Source: Anaerolineaceae bacterium
GTDB lineage: Bacteria; Chloroflexota; Anaerolineae; Anaerolineales; Anaerolineaceae
Assembly: GCA_018060515.1 (NCBI GenBank)
Contig: JAGOVY010000003.1
Coordinates: 1 to 44,807, forward strand
Direction: 5' to 3'
Length of the DNA: 44,807 nt
Each line of letters opens with the position of its first letter. Position 1 is the first letter of the stretch. The notes below the pieces were generated by a model that ran no database searches, was not told the DNA's origin, and saw nothing but the letters and a program-made list of their open reading frames with translations. The position numbers were made by a program, and so were the translations under genes. This document shows, piece after piece, positions 31,456-39,693 of the stretch.

Positions 31456-32859
31456 ATGGGTAAAAAAACAGGCCTCTCGATTTTGGTATTGGTAATTTCT
31501 GCTTGTGCATTGCTTAGCATTGGTTTAATTGTCGGTGGAGTCTTTTTATTAAAGGCTCAGAAGAATTACACCCCTCCAACGCCGGTGACGGTGGTTGCCA
31601 CCCCGCAGATCGACCCTCAGATCGACCCGCTAATTACCGCTGTGCCGAACGAAATACCCGCGGATATTTCACGCCAGATGGACGAAATCGAGCAGCAGGT
31701 AAGTCCAATCCGCGGCCTCGACTTACTCGATACTTTGGATCGCAACCTGATGACGCCGGATGAGCTGCGTGAGAAGGTCGTCAATGATTTCTTCGCCGAT
31801 TACACTGATGAAGATGCCCGCCAGGATGTGCTGGTGCTTTCTGTTTTGGGCTTGATGGACGCTGGTTTTAATTTGAAGCAGTTTTATCATGATCTGTATT
31901 CTGAGCAAATAGCCGGCTTTTATGACAGTGAAACCAAAGAAATGTATGTCATTGTCAATGATGGATTTGGCGGAATGGAACGCATCACATACGCGCATGA
32001 GTTCAACCACGCTTTGCAAGATCAAAACTACGACTTGGAAAATGGTTTGATGCTCAACGATGAGAAATGCGAAATTGATACAGAGTACTGCGCTGCAGTG
32101 AGCGCATTGGTAGAAGGAGACGCGACTTCTCTTGAATACGCCTGGTTTTACGAACACGGAACCAAACAAGATTACGAAGACATTACTAATTTTCAGAATT
32201 CCTACGAAAGCCCAATCTATGATTCTGCTCCGGCTTTCATGCAGGAAGATTTCCTCTTTCCATATTCCTATGGCTATGATTTTGTACAGGTATTGATCAA
32301 TAAGGACGGTTGGACGGCTGTGGATGCCGCCTTTGCCAACCCGCCTGTTTCCACGGAGCAAATTCTGCACCCCGAAAGATACCCTGACGATAAGCCCATT
32401 CCCGTAGAATTACCCGACCTGACGCCTGACCTGGACGGCGGATGGCAGGAGATCGAAAGAAACGTGATGGGTGAATGGTACACCTACCTCATCCTTGCCA
32501 AAGGGCGCACTGAAGGGTTTATGATGGATGAGGATAAAAGCCGTGCAGCAGCAGAGGGGTGGGGCGGGGATACTTATGCCTTCTATACCACGCCAGACCT
32601 GAGCCAATACTTGATTGCCTGGCACAGCACCTGGGATAGCCAGCAAGATGCGCTGGAGTTCTTCGACCTCTCGCACGACTACGGTCTGGCGCGCTGGGGA
32701 ATCCCGACACAAAAAAGCAATGGCGTGGTTGTTTGGGATTCAGAAGTTGACGGCAGAATTACCATGCGCCTCAGCGGCGCTGATGTTTTATGGCTGATCG
32801 GCTCCTCAGAACCCTTGGTAAAAGAGGCGTTGGTAGATATCGGAAGTTTTGGGAAATAA
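31456..32859 (+). CDS. Membrane-anchored HEXXH (zincin-like) protein
   Basis: A 467-residue protein with one N-terminal membrane segment (about residues 6-33) and a Pro/Thr-rich linker; the rest is probably extracellular. HEFNH at residues 181-185 in ITYAHEFNHALQDQNYDL is a canonical HEXXH zinc motif. VEGDAT follows at about 219-224, and its E220 could be the third ligand, as in gluzincins. The C-terminal part has an ADVLWLIGSSEP segment. This looks like a secreted-side metalloprotease or a relative. I recall similar 'AHEYTHALQDQ' proteins in Chloroflexota and Actinobacteria, without a known substrate. The HAD gene follows three bases after the stop. Confidence 0.7.
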   Translation: MGKKTGLSILVLVISACALLSIGLIVGGVFLLKAQKNYTPPTPVTVVATPQIDPQIDPLITAVPNEIPADISRQMDEIEQQVSPIRGLDLLDTLDRNLMTPDELREKVVNDFFADYTDEDARQDVLVLSVLGLMDAGFNLKQFYHDLYSEQIAGFYDSETKEMYVIVNDGFGGMERITYAHEFNHALQDQNYDLENGLMLNDEKCEIDTEYCAAVSALVEGDATSLEYAWFYEHGTKQDYEDITNFQNSYESPIYDSAPAFMQEDFLFPYSYGYDFVQVLINKDGWTAVDAAFANPPVSTEQILHPERYPDDKPIPVELPDLTPDLDGGWQEIERNVMGEWYTYLILAKGRTEGFMMDEDKSRAAAEGWGGDTYAFYTTPDLSQYLIAWHSTWDSQQDALEFFDLSHDYGLARWGIPTQKSNGVVVWDSEVDGRITMRLSGADVLWLIGSSEPLVKEALVDIGSFGK

Positions 32860-32862
32860 AGC

Positions 32863-33561
32863 ATGCCGCTTGACCTGTCGCGCATTAAAGGGTTGTGTTT
32901 CGATGTAGACGGCACTATTAGCGACACGGATGATGACTGGGTTGAAAGAATCTTTCATGCGCTGGCGCCAGTAAACAAGGTGTTCAGCGGGTTTGAGCGC
33001 AGGCGTTTCTCTCGTTGGCTGGTGATGACAGGTGAATCGCCAATGAACTTAATGATGTACTGGATGGATGCTCTCAGCCTTGATGATAATTACGCCAGGG
33101 CGTTTGAGCGATTTTCTCGGCGCGCTGAAAAGCCTTCGAAGCCCTTCCTCCTGATGCAAGGGGCGCGTGAATTGCTGGATGCAGCGCGCGCAGCATATCC
33201 GCTGACGATTGTGAGCGCCCGTGATGCCCACACTACGATTACATTCCTCAATCAATTTGAACTCGAGAAGCATTTTGTCAAGGTCGTCACCTCTCAAACC
33301 TGCGAACGCACCAAGCCGTACCCGCACCCCATCCGACATGCAGCCCAAGCCATGGGGATTGAGCCGCATCATTGTCTGATGATTGGCGACACCACTGTGG
33401 ATATTCTGGCAGGCAAACGGGCAGGGGCTCAAACGGTTGGGGTGTTGTGTGGTTTTGGCACCCAAAGAGAACTGGTTAAAGCCGGCGCAGATGTCGTCCT
33501 CAACAATCTAGAAGAACTACATGCCTTGCTGTTTGGCGTGTCGCCTATCGCTGCACATTGA
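32863..33561 (+). CDS. HAD-superfamily hydrolase
   Basis: A 232-residue phosphatase-like protein. Motif I is CFDVDGTISD, with the nucleophile D14 and acid D16. Motif II is LTIVSARDAHT, the motif III lysine is in ERTKPYPHP, and motif IV is LMIGDTTVDILAGKRAG. A helical cap lies between motifs I and II (about 25-100), so it belongs to the C1-cap (phosphoglycolate-phosphatase-like) subgroup. The substrate is not predictable. It starts three bases after the HEXXH gene stop and is co-transcribed. Its last 17 bases overlap the 3' end of the convergent penicillin-binding-protein gene. Confidence 0.85.
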   Translation: MPLDLSRIKGLCFDVDGTISDTDDDWVERIFHALAPVNKVFSGFERRRFSRWLVMTGESPMNLMMYWMDALSLDDNYARAFERFSRRAEKPSKPFLLMQGARELLDAARAAYPLTIVSARDAHTTITFLNQFELEKHFVKVVTSQTCERTKPYPHPIRHAAQAMGIEPHHCLMIGDTTVDILAGKRAGAQTVGVLCGFGTQRELVKAGADVVLNNLEELHALLFGVSPIAAH

Positions 33562-36439
33562 AGTTTACCGTTGCTGATTGCTGAAAATTACCGGCTGTGT
33601 CCCAGGCTTTGAGAACTACTTCATAAGTATCTGATTCTGCGATTAATGGGTAGGTGAATGGTGGCGTGGTCTGCTCCATCACCTCTCTGCCGTTCACCCA
33701 CCATTCCACGCGTGCAATGCCTGAAGCATCTTCTGCGGAGGCGGAGAGGGTAACTCGCCCAGCCAGCGCTACAACCGTTTGGTTGTCAGACGGCTGAATG
33801 ATTTGTACAAATGGCGGGGTGTTGTCAATCGTTACCTGCGTGTAAGCGGTGTGAATCAGGTTTTGCTGATCCACAACACTCAGCCGGATGGCATACATGC
33901 CATTCAAGCCGCTGGTATCAAACTCAGCCAGGGTTCCAGCACTTACCGGCTGTGTGGATTCAGCCACTTTCAGCCACTTGCTCGGGAAGATCCCCTGGCC
34001 CGCCTGCACCTGATAAGAAGAAAAGCCTTCGCCGCCAGCCGTGCCGGTGATCAGAATTTTCCCCGCCACCGTGGATAGTAGAGCGGGATACGCGATATTT
34101 ACATCGGGGTTGATATTGCCAATTTGGATGACATCGTACCCCTGCGGGATAATGCCGATACCTTCCCGCTTCGCCCAGTCACGCCCCTCAGCGGGGATGT
34201 TCATCAGCAACTGCTCTTCCACCAGCGCCGCCGGTGAAAAAACGGTTGCCAGCAGCCCTGTTTCACGGTTAATCTTCACCCTTGCAAAAAGCGTGTCAGT
34301 CAGGTTGGGCTCGTTACCCTTGAGAAAAACGTCATAAACCTGATTTGGGCAGTCGGCTGTGGGGAGCATGCCCGAGGGACTGCATACCCTCAGCGAGGTG
34401 ACCCCTTCAGGCGTTGCCCAGCCCTCAAATGCCGGCTGCTGAAGGAGATATGTTGAAAGTGCGTGTAATATGCCTGCGGGCATTCTCTCGCTCAATCGCG
34501 GAGCGCCCTGCCCCGATGCAGTTTCTGGTCCCATCCACACCAGCACGAGGCGGTCGGAGGTGTAGCTCACGCCCCACACCTGGCGCTGATCATCGGCGCT
34601 GCCGCTGGCAAAAGCAGCTTGCGAAGCCACCTCGATCTCATTGGCAGGGATCTGCCCCTGCCAGCGCGCACGCGCGTCGCTGAGGATATGATTGACCAGA
34701 TAGGCGACACTATCGCTGACGATGACGGCTTCGGCAGCAGCCGGTTTTTGCCAGATTGACTGCCCGCCGAGCGTAAAAACCTGATTGACCATTTCAGGCA
34801 GAATTTCGCCTGTTTCCGCCTGCAGCTGGCCGTTGCGCACCCCCATATTCGCCAACGTTCCAAACGCAGCCGCCACCTGCAGCAGGCTGTTCTCGCTCCC
34901 GCCCAATAGCGGAGAGGCATCATCGGGCGCGTTCTGCAATCCCTGCATGCCAATCAATGCCGCATAACGCCAGGTGGTATACGCGCCGGTTTCCACGGCC
35001 AGGTTGGCAATCGGGTTAAGGTAGCCGTTCGCAACCGATGAACGTATGTTCACAGCGCCGCGGTAATGCCCATTAGAAATTCCCAGTGAGTTGGTGTAAG
35101 CCGGAATATCCCACAACAGGCTGGCTGGCGAATAGCCCTGTGTAAATGCGCTGAGCGCCACAAACGGAGAAAGCAATGACCCGGGCTGATAACGCCTGAT
35201 TTGGATCGGGTCACTACCGTTTTTCTGCGGCTCATGATAGGCCAGCACCTCTCCCGTTTTCGGGTTCAACACCACCCCGGCTGCCGCCAATGGAACGGTT
35301 CCCAAAGTGGTTAAGGCTTGAACAGGCAAATGGAGGGCGGCTGCGCATAAATGCTCGTCAGGCGCCACCACGCTTTTTCCACGTTGTCTGATTCGGTTCA
35401 ATTGAGTATCTGAGGTGCAAACCAACTGCTGCTGCAAATCGGCATCCAGCGTGGTAACCACCAGCAGACCGCCGCGGTGCAATCGCTGCAGGCTGATTTC
35501 ACTCGCCAGGCGTTGATCCACCAGCAGAGCCAACCCGGCGGCACTGTCAGGGTCATCAGCGGGTGGCTGGCGCAGGTTGATGTTTTCGGCCAGCGCCTGC
35601 TCGTATTCTTCGCGCTCAATCGTGCCGGAGGCAAGCATCTGCGCGAGAAAATCCTGCTGCCGGCTGAGCGCGGCTGCCGGCGCAGTGTGTGGCATTAGCG
35701 TTGGGTGATCGATCAACGGAATTAATAGCGCCGCCTCTGCCAGGGTTACCTCTGCCGCTGACTTGCCCAGATACAACTGCGCCGCACTCTCCACACCGTA
35801 GGTATAACCGCCAAACCAGGCGCTGTTCAAGTACCATTCAAGCGTTTTCGCGCGCCCATAGTGATTCACCACCTGCGCGGCAAGCAGACGCATACGCAAT
35901 GAACGGGTGATGGTGGGCGCCTCATCCCACAAGAGCAGATCACTGACCAGTCGCTCGGCAATTGTCATGGGTTCCGATGCCTGCCAATGGAGCAGGCTGA
36001 AGCCGGGGCTTGCCCAGAAGCCAGGCTCATAAGCCGCCACGACAGCGCGCACCAGCTGCGGGCTGATAAAAGTACCCTCATCAGGGTTTATGGATAGGAA
36101 TTTTCTTTCAACGCCTTCATTTTGATAGGTATACAGTACCGTCAGGGCGTCGCGGTCCAAGAGCTTGGTTGGCTGCAGCAGTTCACCGTGTGTGTTGTCA
36201 AGCAATATGGGCAGCGTATCAATCGAAGGCAATTCGTGCAGCGCCTGTGAGGACGCGGTTACAGCCAGAACAAAGAAAGCAGCCGCCGCCAGCGTAAAAA
36301 GTACAGCCCCAACCCGCGCGCTGACGCCCAAAAATCGGTTGTTGCGCTGTGTGCGCTTCAGCGCAGAAAGGCGGCGGTTTTTGCGCAGAAAGTAAAGCGA
36401 GGTTTTATGCACCAGCCCTCGTTTCAGCCATCGGCACAC
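33545..36439 (-). CDS. Class A penicillin-binding-protein-like protein (PBP1C type) with most catalytic residues replaced
   Basis: A 964-residue envelope protein: a basic cytoplasmic tail, a membrane segment at about 42-64, a GT51 glycosyltransferase fold (about 120-260), a transpeptidase fold (about 385-650), the PBP1C-like CSPSG...DCP region (about 680-710) and an Ig-like C-terminal domain (about 870-962). In the GT51 part the ED pair before Phe reads Y137-E138, the following His is S144, and the RKxxE glutamate is M183. In the transpeptidase the S421 nucleophile is kept, but SxxK reads SLLS (Lys to S424), SxN reads Y473-L-N475, and KTGT reads ASGS (611-614). The fold is kept over the full length without stop or frameshift, so it is probably a structural or regulatory pseudo-enzyme. 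GTG at 36439 lacks a ribosome-binding site; GTG at 36412, with GAGGG upstream, is the better start. Confidence 0.85.
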   Translation of the reverse strand: MCRWLKRGLVHKTSLYFLRKNRRLSALKRTQRNNRFLGVSARVGAVLFTLAAAAFFVLAVTASSQALHELPSIDTLPILLDNTHGELLQPTKLLDRDALTVLYTYQNEGVERKFLSINPDEGTFISPQLVRAVVAAYEPGFWASPGFSLLHWQASEPMTIAERLVSDLLLWDEAPTITRSLRMRLLAAQVVNHYGRAKTLEWYLNSAWFGGYTYGVESAAQLYLGKSAAEVTLAEAALLIPLIDHPTLMPHTAPAAALSRQQDFLAQMLASGTIEREEYEQALAENINLRQPPADDPDSAAGLALLVDQRLASEISLQRLHRGGLLVVTTLDADLQQQLVCTSDTQLNRIRQRGKSVVAPDEHLCAAALHLPVQALTTLGTVPLAAAGVVLNPKTGEVLAYHEPQKNGSDPIQIRRYQPGSLLSPFVALSAFTQGYSPASLLWDIPAYTNSLGISNGHYRGAVNIRSSVANGYLNPIANLAVETGAYTTWRYAALIGMQGLQNAPDDASPLLGGSENSLLQVAAAFGTLANMGVRNGQLQAETGEILPEMVNQVFTLGGQSIWQKPAAAEAVIVSDSVAYLVNHILSDARARWQGQIPANEIEVASQAAFASGSADDQRQVWGVSYTSDRLVLVWMGPETASGQGAPRLSERMPAGILHALSTYLLQQPAFEGWATPEGVTSLRVCSPSGMLPTADCPNQVYDVFLKGNEPNLTDTLFARVKINRETGLLATVFSPAALVEEQLLMNIPAEGRDWAKREGIGIIPQGYDVIQIGNINPDVNIAYPALLSTVAGKILITGTAGGEGFSSYQVQAGQGIFPSKWLKVAESTQPVSAGTLAEFDTSGLNGMYAIRLSVVDQQNLIHTAYTQVTIDNTPPFVQIIQPSDNQTVVALAGRVTLSASAEDASGIARVEWWVNGREVMEQTTPPFTYPLIAESDTYEVVLKAWDTAGNFQQSATVNFNVQR

Positions 36440-36488
36440 GCGTAGGATGGACCACCCCAGCCTTGAACACTGCAGAAATCATGGAATC

Positions 36489-36517
36489 AGTGTAGCATAG
36501 CGCAACTTGCTGAGCAA
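36489..36517 (-). promoter_or_regulatory. Promoter for the penicillin-binding-protein-like gene
   Basis: On the - strand TTGCTC (36517-36512), a 17-base spacer and TACACT (36494-36489), about 50-77 bases upstream of the start candidates. Confidence 0.5.
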
Positions 36518-36618
36518 GGAAATGAGTTTGTTTTGTACACCGGGCTCAAAAGATGTAGTCGAGAGAATTGCCGTTGGGCACCGTACACCAGGCTGTCCAG
36601 TCGCCCCCACGAGGGAGC

Positions 36619-37060
36619 GGTTTGAAACTTAGCGTCCTTCGCGCCTTCGCGGTTGATCCCAGTCGCCCCCACGAGCGAACGGTTTGCAACTTAGCGTCCT
36701 TCGCACCTTTGCGGTAAGAAACAAACCGCCTCCCAAACGGAAGGCATGGTTTGCAACTTAGCGCTCTTCGCGCCTTTGCGGTAAGAAAAAAGCCGTCTCC
36801 CGCACGGAAAGATCGGTTTGCAACTTAGCGTCCTTCGCGTTTTTGCGGTAAGAAAAAAACCGCCTCCCGCACGGAAAGATTGGTTTGCAGCTTGGCGTCC
36901 TTCGCGCCTTTACGGTAAGAAAAAAGCCGTCTCCCGCACGGAAAGATCGGTTTGCAACTTAGCGTCCTTCGCGTTTTTGCGTTAAGAAAAAAACTGCCCC
37001 CTCCACAAAAAGCATGGTTTGCAACTTAGCGTCCTTCGCGCCTTTGCGGTTGATCCCATT
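36619..37060. repeat. Intergenic tandem array, seven copies of a 62-67-bp unit
   Basis: Copies begin (at GGTTTG) at 36619, 36681, 36748, 36815, 36882, 36949 and 37016: one spacing of 62, then five of exactly 67. The core GGTTTGCAACTTAGCGTCC followed by TTCGCGCCTTTGCGGTAAG is well kept; the linker (CCGTCTCCCGCACGG, a small hairpin) varies more. The core can form an imperfect hairpin from CTTAGCG and CGGTAAG. Read on the - strand a unit translates to REGAKDAK-like peptides, but no frame is continuous across the array. It fills the 693-base gap between two divergently transcribed envelope genes. There are no spacers, so it is not a CRISPR array. Confidence 0.9.
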
Positions 37061-37119
37061 CGCCTTACGCACCGAGAATTGCACCCATATTGCCGTATTC
37101 AACCGGTTTTTAATCGGGT

Positions 37120-37125
37120 TATAAT
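37120..37125 (+). promoter_or_regulatory. -10 box for a possible leaderless lipoprotein mRNA
   Basis: CGGGTTATAAT places TATAAT seven bases before the ATG at 37133. It is identical over 11 bases to the box before the RNase D-like gene. Confidence 0.45.
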
Positions 37126-37132
37126 GCAAATT

Positions 37133-38101
37133 ATGAAAAAAGCTGTTCAACTGTTGTTTTTAATGGCGCTGCTCATCACGCTCTCCGCTTGCAGCGGGCA
37201 AACGCAGCCCCCCGCGCCGCAGCCCAGCCTGGCGGTGAAGCTCACTCCATTTCAGACGATGACCAGCACGCCAACGATTACACCAACCCCCGAAGGCTTG
37301 CCGGCCAATACGCCCGTGCCCACCCTCACCGCCACGCCTCAGACGTATGAAATGAAGCTCAATGACACTTTCTACAGCGTGGCTGAAAAGTTCGGCGTGA
37401 CGGTTGAAGAACTCCAGGCGGCCAACCCTGAGGTACACCATCTGTACATCAACATCGGCACGCAGCTGCTCATTCCCGCTGCCAAAGCAACCCCGGCTGC
37501 CACCAGCGCCGCCACCCCCATCACTTATAATTTAACATTTGCAGAGCCCTACTGCTTCCCCTCGCTCACCGGCGGGCTGCACTGTTTTGCCCTGATCACC
37601 AACGAAGAAGAGCAGACGCTAAGCAGCCTCAGCGCCGAGTTCACCCTCAGTGACAGCGAAAGCGGAGAAGTCATCCACCAGCAGGCAGATCTGCCGCTGG
37701 CGCACCTTTCGCCCGGCGAAAGCCTTCCTTTTTATCTCTTCTTTCCACCCCCTGTTTTTAGTCAACCACAAGTTGCGGTTACCCTCGTTTCAGCCAGCGA
37801 GGCGCGCCTCGAAGATGGAGCTGCGGTCTCAGCGGCGGTGGAAGAGCTGAAAGTAACCATCGCCGTAGACGGCGCCTCAGCCGGTGTCAGCGGAACCATC
37901 GCCTTCGAAGGCTCAGAACCTCCGGGCGAGGTGGTTTTGCTGGCAGTGGCGTATGACGCTTCAGGGCGGGTGGTTGGAATCCGCCGCGGCAGCCTTCACC
38001 AGGAATGGGGCGGCAGTGATACCCCCACTTTCAATATCATTGTGTTCAGCGGTGGCGGGGTCATCGACCATGTGCTTGTTTTTGCAAGCGCAGAAAATTA
38101 A
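37133..38101 (+). CDS. LysM-domain lipoprotein
   Basis: A 322-residue secreted lipoprotein. The signal peptide MKKAVQLLFLMALLITLSAC ends in a lipobox, so Cys20 should be lipidated. A Thr/Pro-rich linker (about 25-75) leads to a LysM module (about 77-122, NDTFYSVAEKFGVTVEELQAANP) that should bind peptidoglycan. A C-terminal beta-rich region of about 190 residues follows, which I do not recognise; it looks like an FxLyD-type or Ig-like module. The frame extends upstream to 37019, but that part lies in the repeat array. The ATG at 37133 gives a perfect signal peptide. No Shine-Dalgarno sequence is seen. It faces the PBP-like gene across the repeat array, and both are envelope genes. Confidence 0.82.
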   Translation: MKKAVQLLFLMALLITLSACSGQTQPPAPQPSLAVKLTPFQTMTSTPTITPTPEGLPANTPVPTLTATPQTYEMKLNDTFYSVAEKFGVTVEELQAANPEVHHLYINIGTQLLIPAAKATPAATSAATPITYNLTFAEPYCFPSLTGGLHCFALITNEEEQTLSSLSAEFTLSDSESGEVIHQQADLPLAHLSPGESLPFYLFFPPPVFSQPQVAVTLVSASEARLEDGAAVSAAVEELKVTIAVDGASAGVSGTIAFEGSEPPGEVVLLAVAYDASGRVVGIRRGSLHQEWGGSDTPTFNIIVFSGGGVIDHVLVFASAEN

Positions 38102-38284
38102 ACTGCCGCCAGGCTCATTTCCATCATGGCGGTCTGTCTCGCTGGTGTTCGTGCCAGCCGGGCAGCAATAACCGCGTCACTTATGCCTGCAACGCATATT
38201 TCACAAAAATCTTTCAACTCTGCTTTCAGCGGGGTTTTACAGGCAGTGGTAGAATGAGCATGAACGAAGCCTCAGGAGGTTGAA

Positions 38285-39502
38285 ATGATTGACGTGGTGA
38301 TTGTCGATGCAATTAGAACTCCAATTGGCGCACTGGGCGGGGGGTTGGCGCGTGTGCGGGCAGATGACCTGGCAGCGCTGGTGATTAAAGCCCTGGTTGA
38401 ACGCAACAATCTGCAAAACACAGAAATCGATGAGGTTTATCTTGGCTGCGCCAATCAAGCGGGCGAAGATAACCGCAATGTCGCACGCATGGCAGCGCTG
38501 TTGGCGGGGCTGCCGGTTAGTGTGCCCGCTGTAACCTTTAACCGCCTCTGCGCTTCAGGGCTCACGGCAGTTAACGCTGCTTTTCGCGCCATTCGGGCTG
38601 GTGAAGGCGATGTTTTTATCGCCGGCGGTGTGGAGAGTATGTCGCGTGCGCCTTACGTCATGGCAAAAGCGGAATCAGGTTACGCGTTTGGCAACCTCAC
38701 CGCGTACGACACGGCTCTGGGCTGGCGCTTCCCGAACCCGCGTATGACTGAGCAGTATGGCACCGACCCCATGGGAGAAACCGCAGAAAACATCGCCGCG
38801 GCCTATGCCATCAGCCGCGAAGAGCAAGATCGCTACGCCGCGCAAAGCCACGCCCGTGCAATTGCCGCCATCGACGAGGGGCGCATGTCGGCGGAGATTT
38901 TGCCTGTGCTTGTGCCGCAGAAAAAAGGTGATCCGCTGCGGGTTGATCAGGATGAACGCCCGCGCCGCGATACCACAATCGAAAGCCTGGCGCGGTTAAA
39001 GCCTGCTTTCCGCCCGGGCGGAACCGTCACCGCCGGGAACTCCTCTGGGATGAACGATGGCGCTGCTGCAGTGCTGCTGATGCCGGCTGAAAAGGCGGCT
39101 ATCTTGGGGTTGAAACCTCTGGCGCGCATCCTGTCTTCTGCCGCCGCCGGTGTAGAACCAAGAATGATGGGGATTGCCCCCGTTAGCGCCGCCCAAAAAG
39201 CGCTCAGACGCGCCGGGCTGAAGCCTTCAGACCTGAGGCTGGTAGAAATAAACGAAGCCTTCGCCGTGCAAGCGCTGGCAGTGCTGCAGGATCTTTCAAT
39301 TTCAGAAGAGATCAGCAACGTCAACGGTGGTGCAATCGCCCTCGGACATCCGCTTGGGTGTTCAGGTGCACGCATCCTCACCACTCTGCTGCACGAGATG
39401 AAACGCCGCGCGCCCAGCGAAATGCACTCCTTTTTTGGGCTGGCAGCACTCTGCGTAGGTGTGGGTCAGGGCGAAGCCACCGTCATTCAAAGCTTTGTCT
39501 AA
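38285..39502 (+). CDS. Acetyl-CoA C-acyltransferase (thiolase)
   Basis: A 405-residue thiolase that condenses two acetyl-CoA or cleaves 3-oxoacyl-CoA. The acyl-accepting cysteine is in NRLCASGLTAVN (about residue 90). NEAFAVQALAV, GGAIALGHPLGCSGAR with the catalytic His, and the C-terminal CVGVGQGEA with the second Cys complete the active site. YGTDPMGETAENIA resembles the beta-ketoadipyl-CoA thiolase (PcaF) and FadA-like branch. AGGAGG precedes the ATG. It stands alone; a 191-base gap separates it from the kor operon. Biosynthetic versus degradative use cannot be told from sequence. Confidence 0.92.
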   Translation: MIDVVIVDAIRTPIGALGGGLARVRADDLAALVIKALVERNNLQNTEIDEVYLGCANQAGEDNRNVARMAALLAGLPVSVPAVTFNRLCASGLTAVNAAFRAIRAGEGDVFIAGGVESMSRAPYVMAKAESGYAFGNLTAYDTALGWRFPNPRMTEQYGTDPMGETAENIAAAYAISREEQDRYAAQSHARAIAAIDEGRMSAEILPVLVPQKKGDPLRVDQDERPRRDTTIESLARLKPAFRPGGTVTAGNSSGMNDGAAAVLLMPAEKAAILGLKPLARILSSAAAGVEPRMMGIAPVSAAQKALRRAGLKPSDLRLVEINEAFAVQALAVLQDLSISEEISNVNGGAIALGHPLGCSGARILTTLLHEMKRRAPSEMHSFFGLAALCVGVGQGEATVIQSFV

Positions 39503-39531
39503 GGCGCTGATTGTTGCGGCAATTTTTACAT

Positions 39532-39548
39532 TAATAACAATCTTATTA
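39532..39548. promoter_or_regulatory. 17-bp inverted repeat upstream of the kor operon
   Basis: TAATAACAATCTTATTA has perfect 6-base arms around CAATC. It lies in the AT-rich gap upstream of the ferredoxin gene and could be a regulator site. A GATAAT at 39622-39627 is the best -10 candidate, without a clear -35. Confidence 0.35.
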
Positions 39549-39660
39549 GAGGTGTCATAAACAATACATTTATTATGCTGAGTACAGGACAAATACACTA
39601 TCCAAAAAAGATGGTATTGTGGATAATAAAAGCAACCCGGTGTTTCGCGGCCGGAGATTA

Positions 39661-39678
39661 TTCCCCATAATCGGGGAA
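39661..39678 (+). other. Small hairpin just before the ferredoxin ribosome-binding site
   Basis: TTCCCC and GGGGAA form a 6-bp stem around ATAATC, directly upstream of the AGGAGG of the first kor gene. It has no T-run. It may stabilise the mRNA 5' end. Confidence 0.4.
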
Positions 39679-39693
39679 AAAGAGGAGGTTTGA

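Noticed and set aside
36619-37060. Possible CRISPR array
   Set aside because: Units are directly joined with similar linkers rather than unique spacers, and no cas gene is present. The same holds for 23775-24009.
37019-37132. N-terminal extension of the LysM lipoprotein
   Set aside because: It would translate the repeat array and bury a perfect lipoprotein signal peptide that begins at 37133.
36487-37150. Short - strand frames with REGAKDAK-like peptides in the 67-bp array
   Set aside because: Unit length is not a multiple of three, so frames shift between units; no start signals.
38126-38257. 43-codon + strand ORF before the thiolase gene
   Set aside because: No ribosome-binding site and composition unlike a protein of this genome; it fills the thiolase upstream region.
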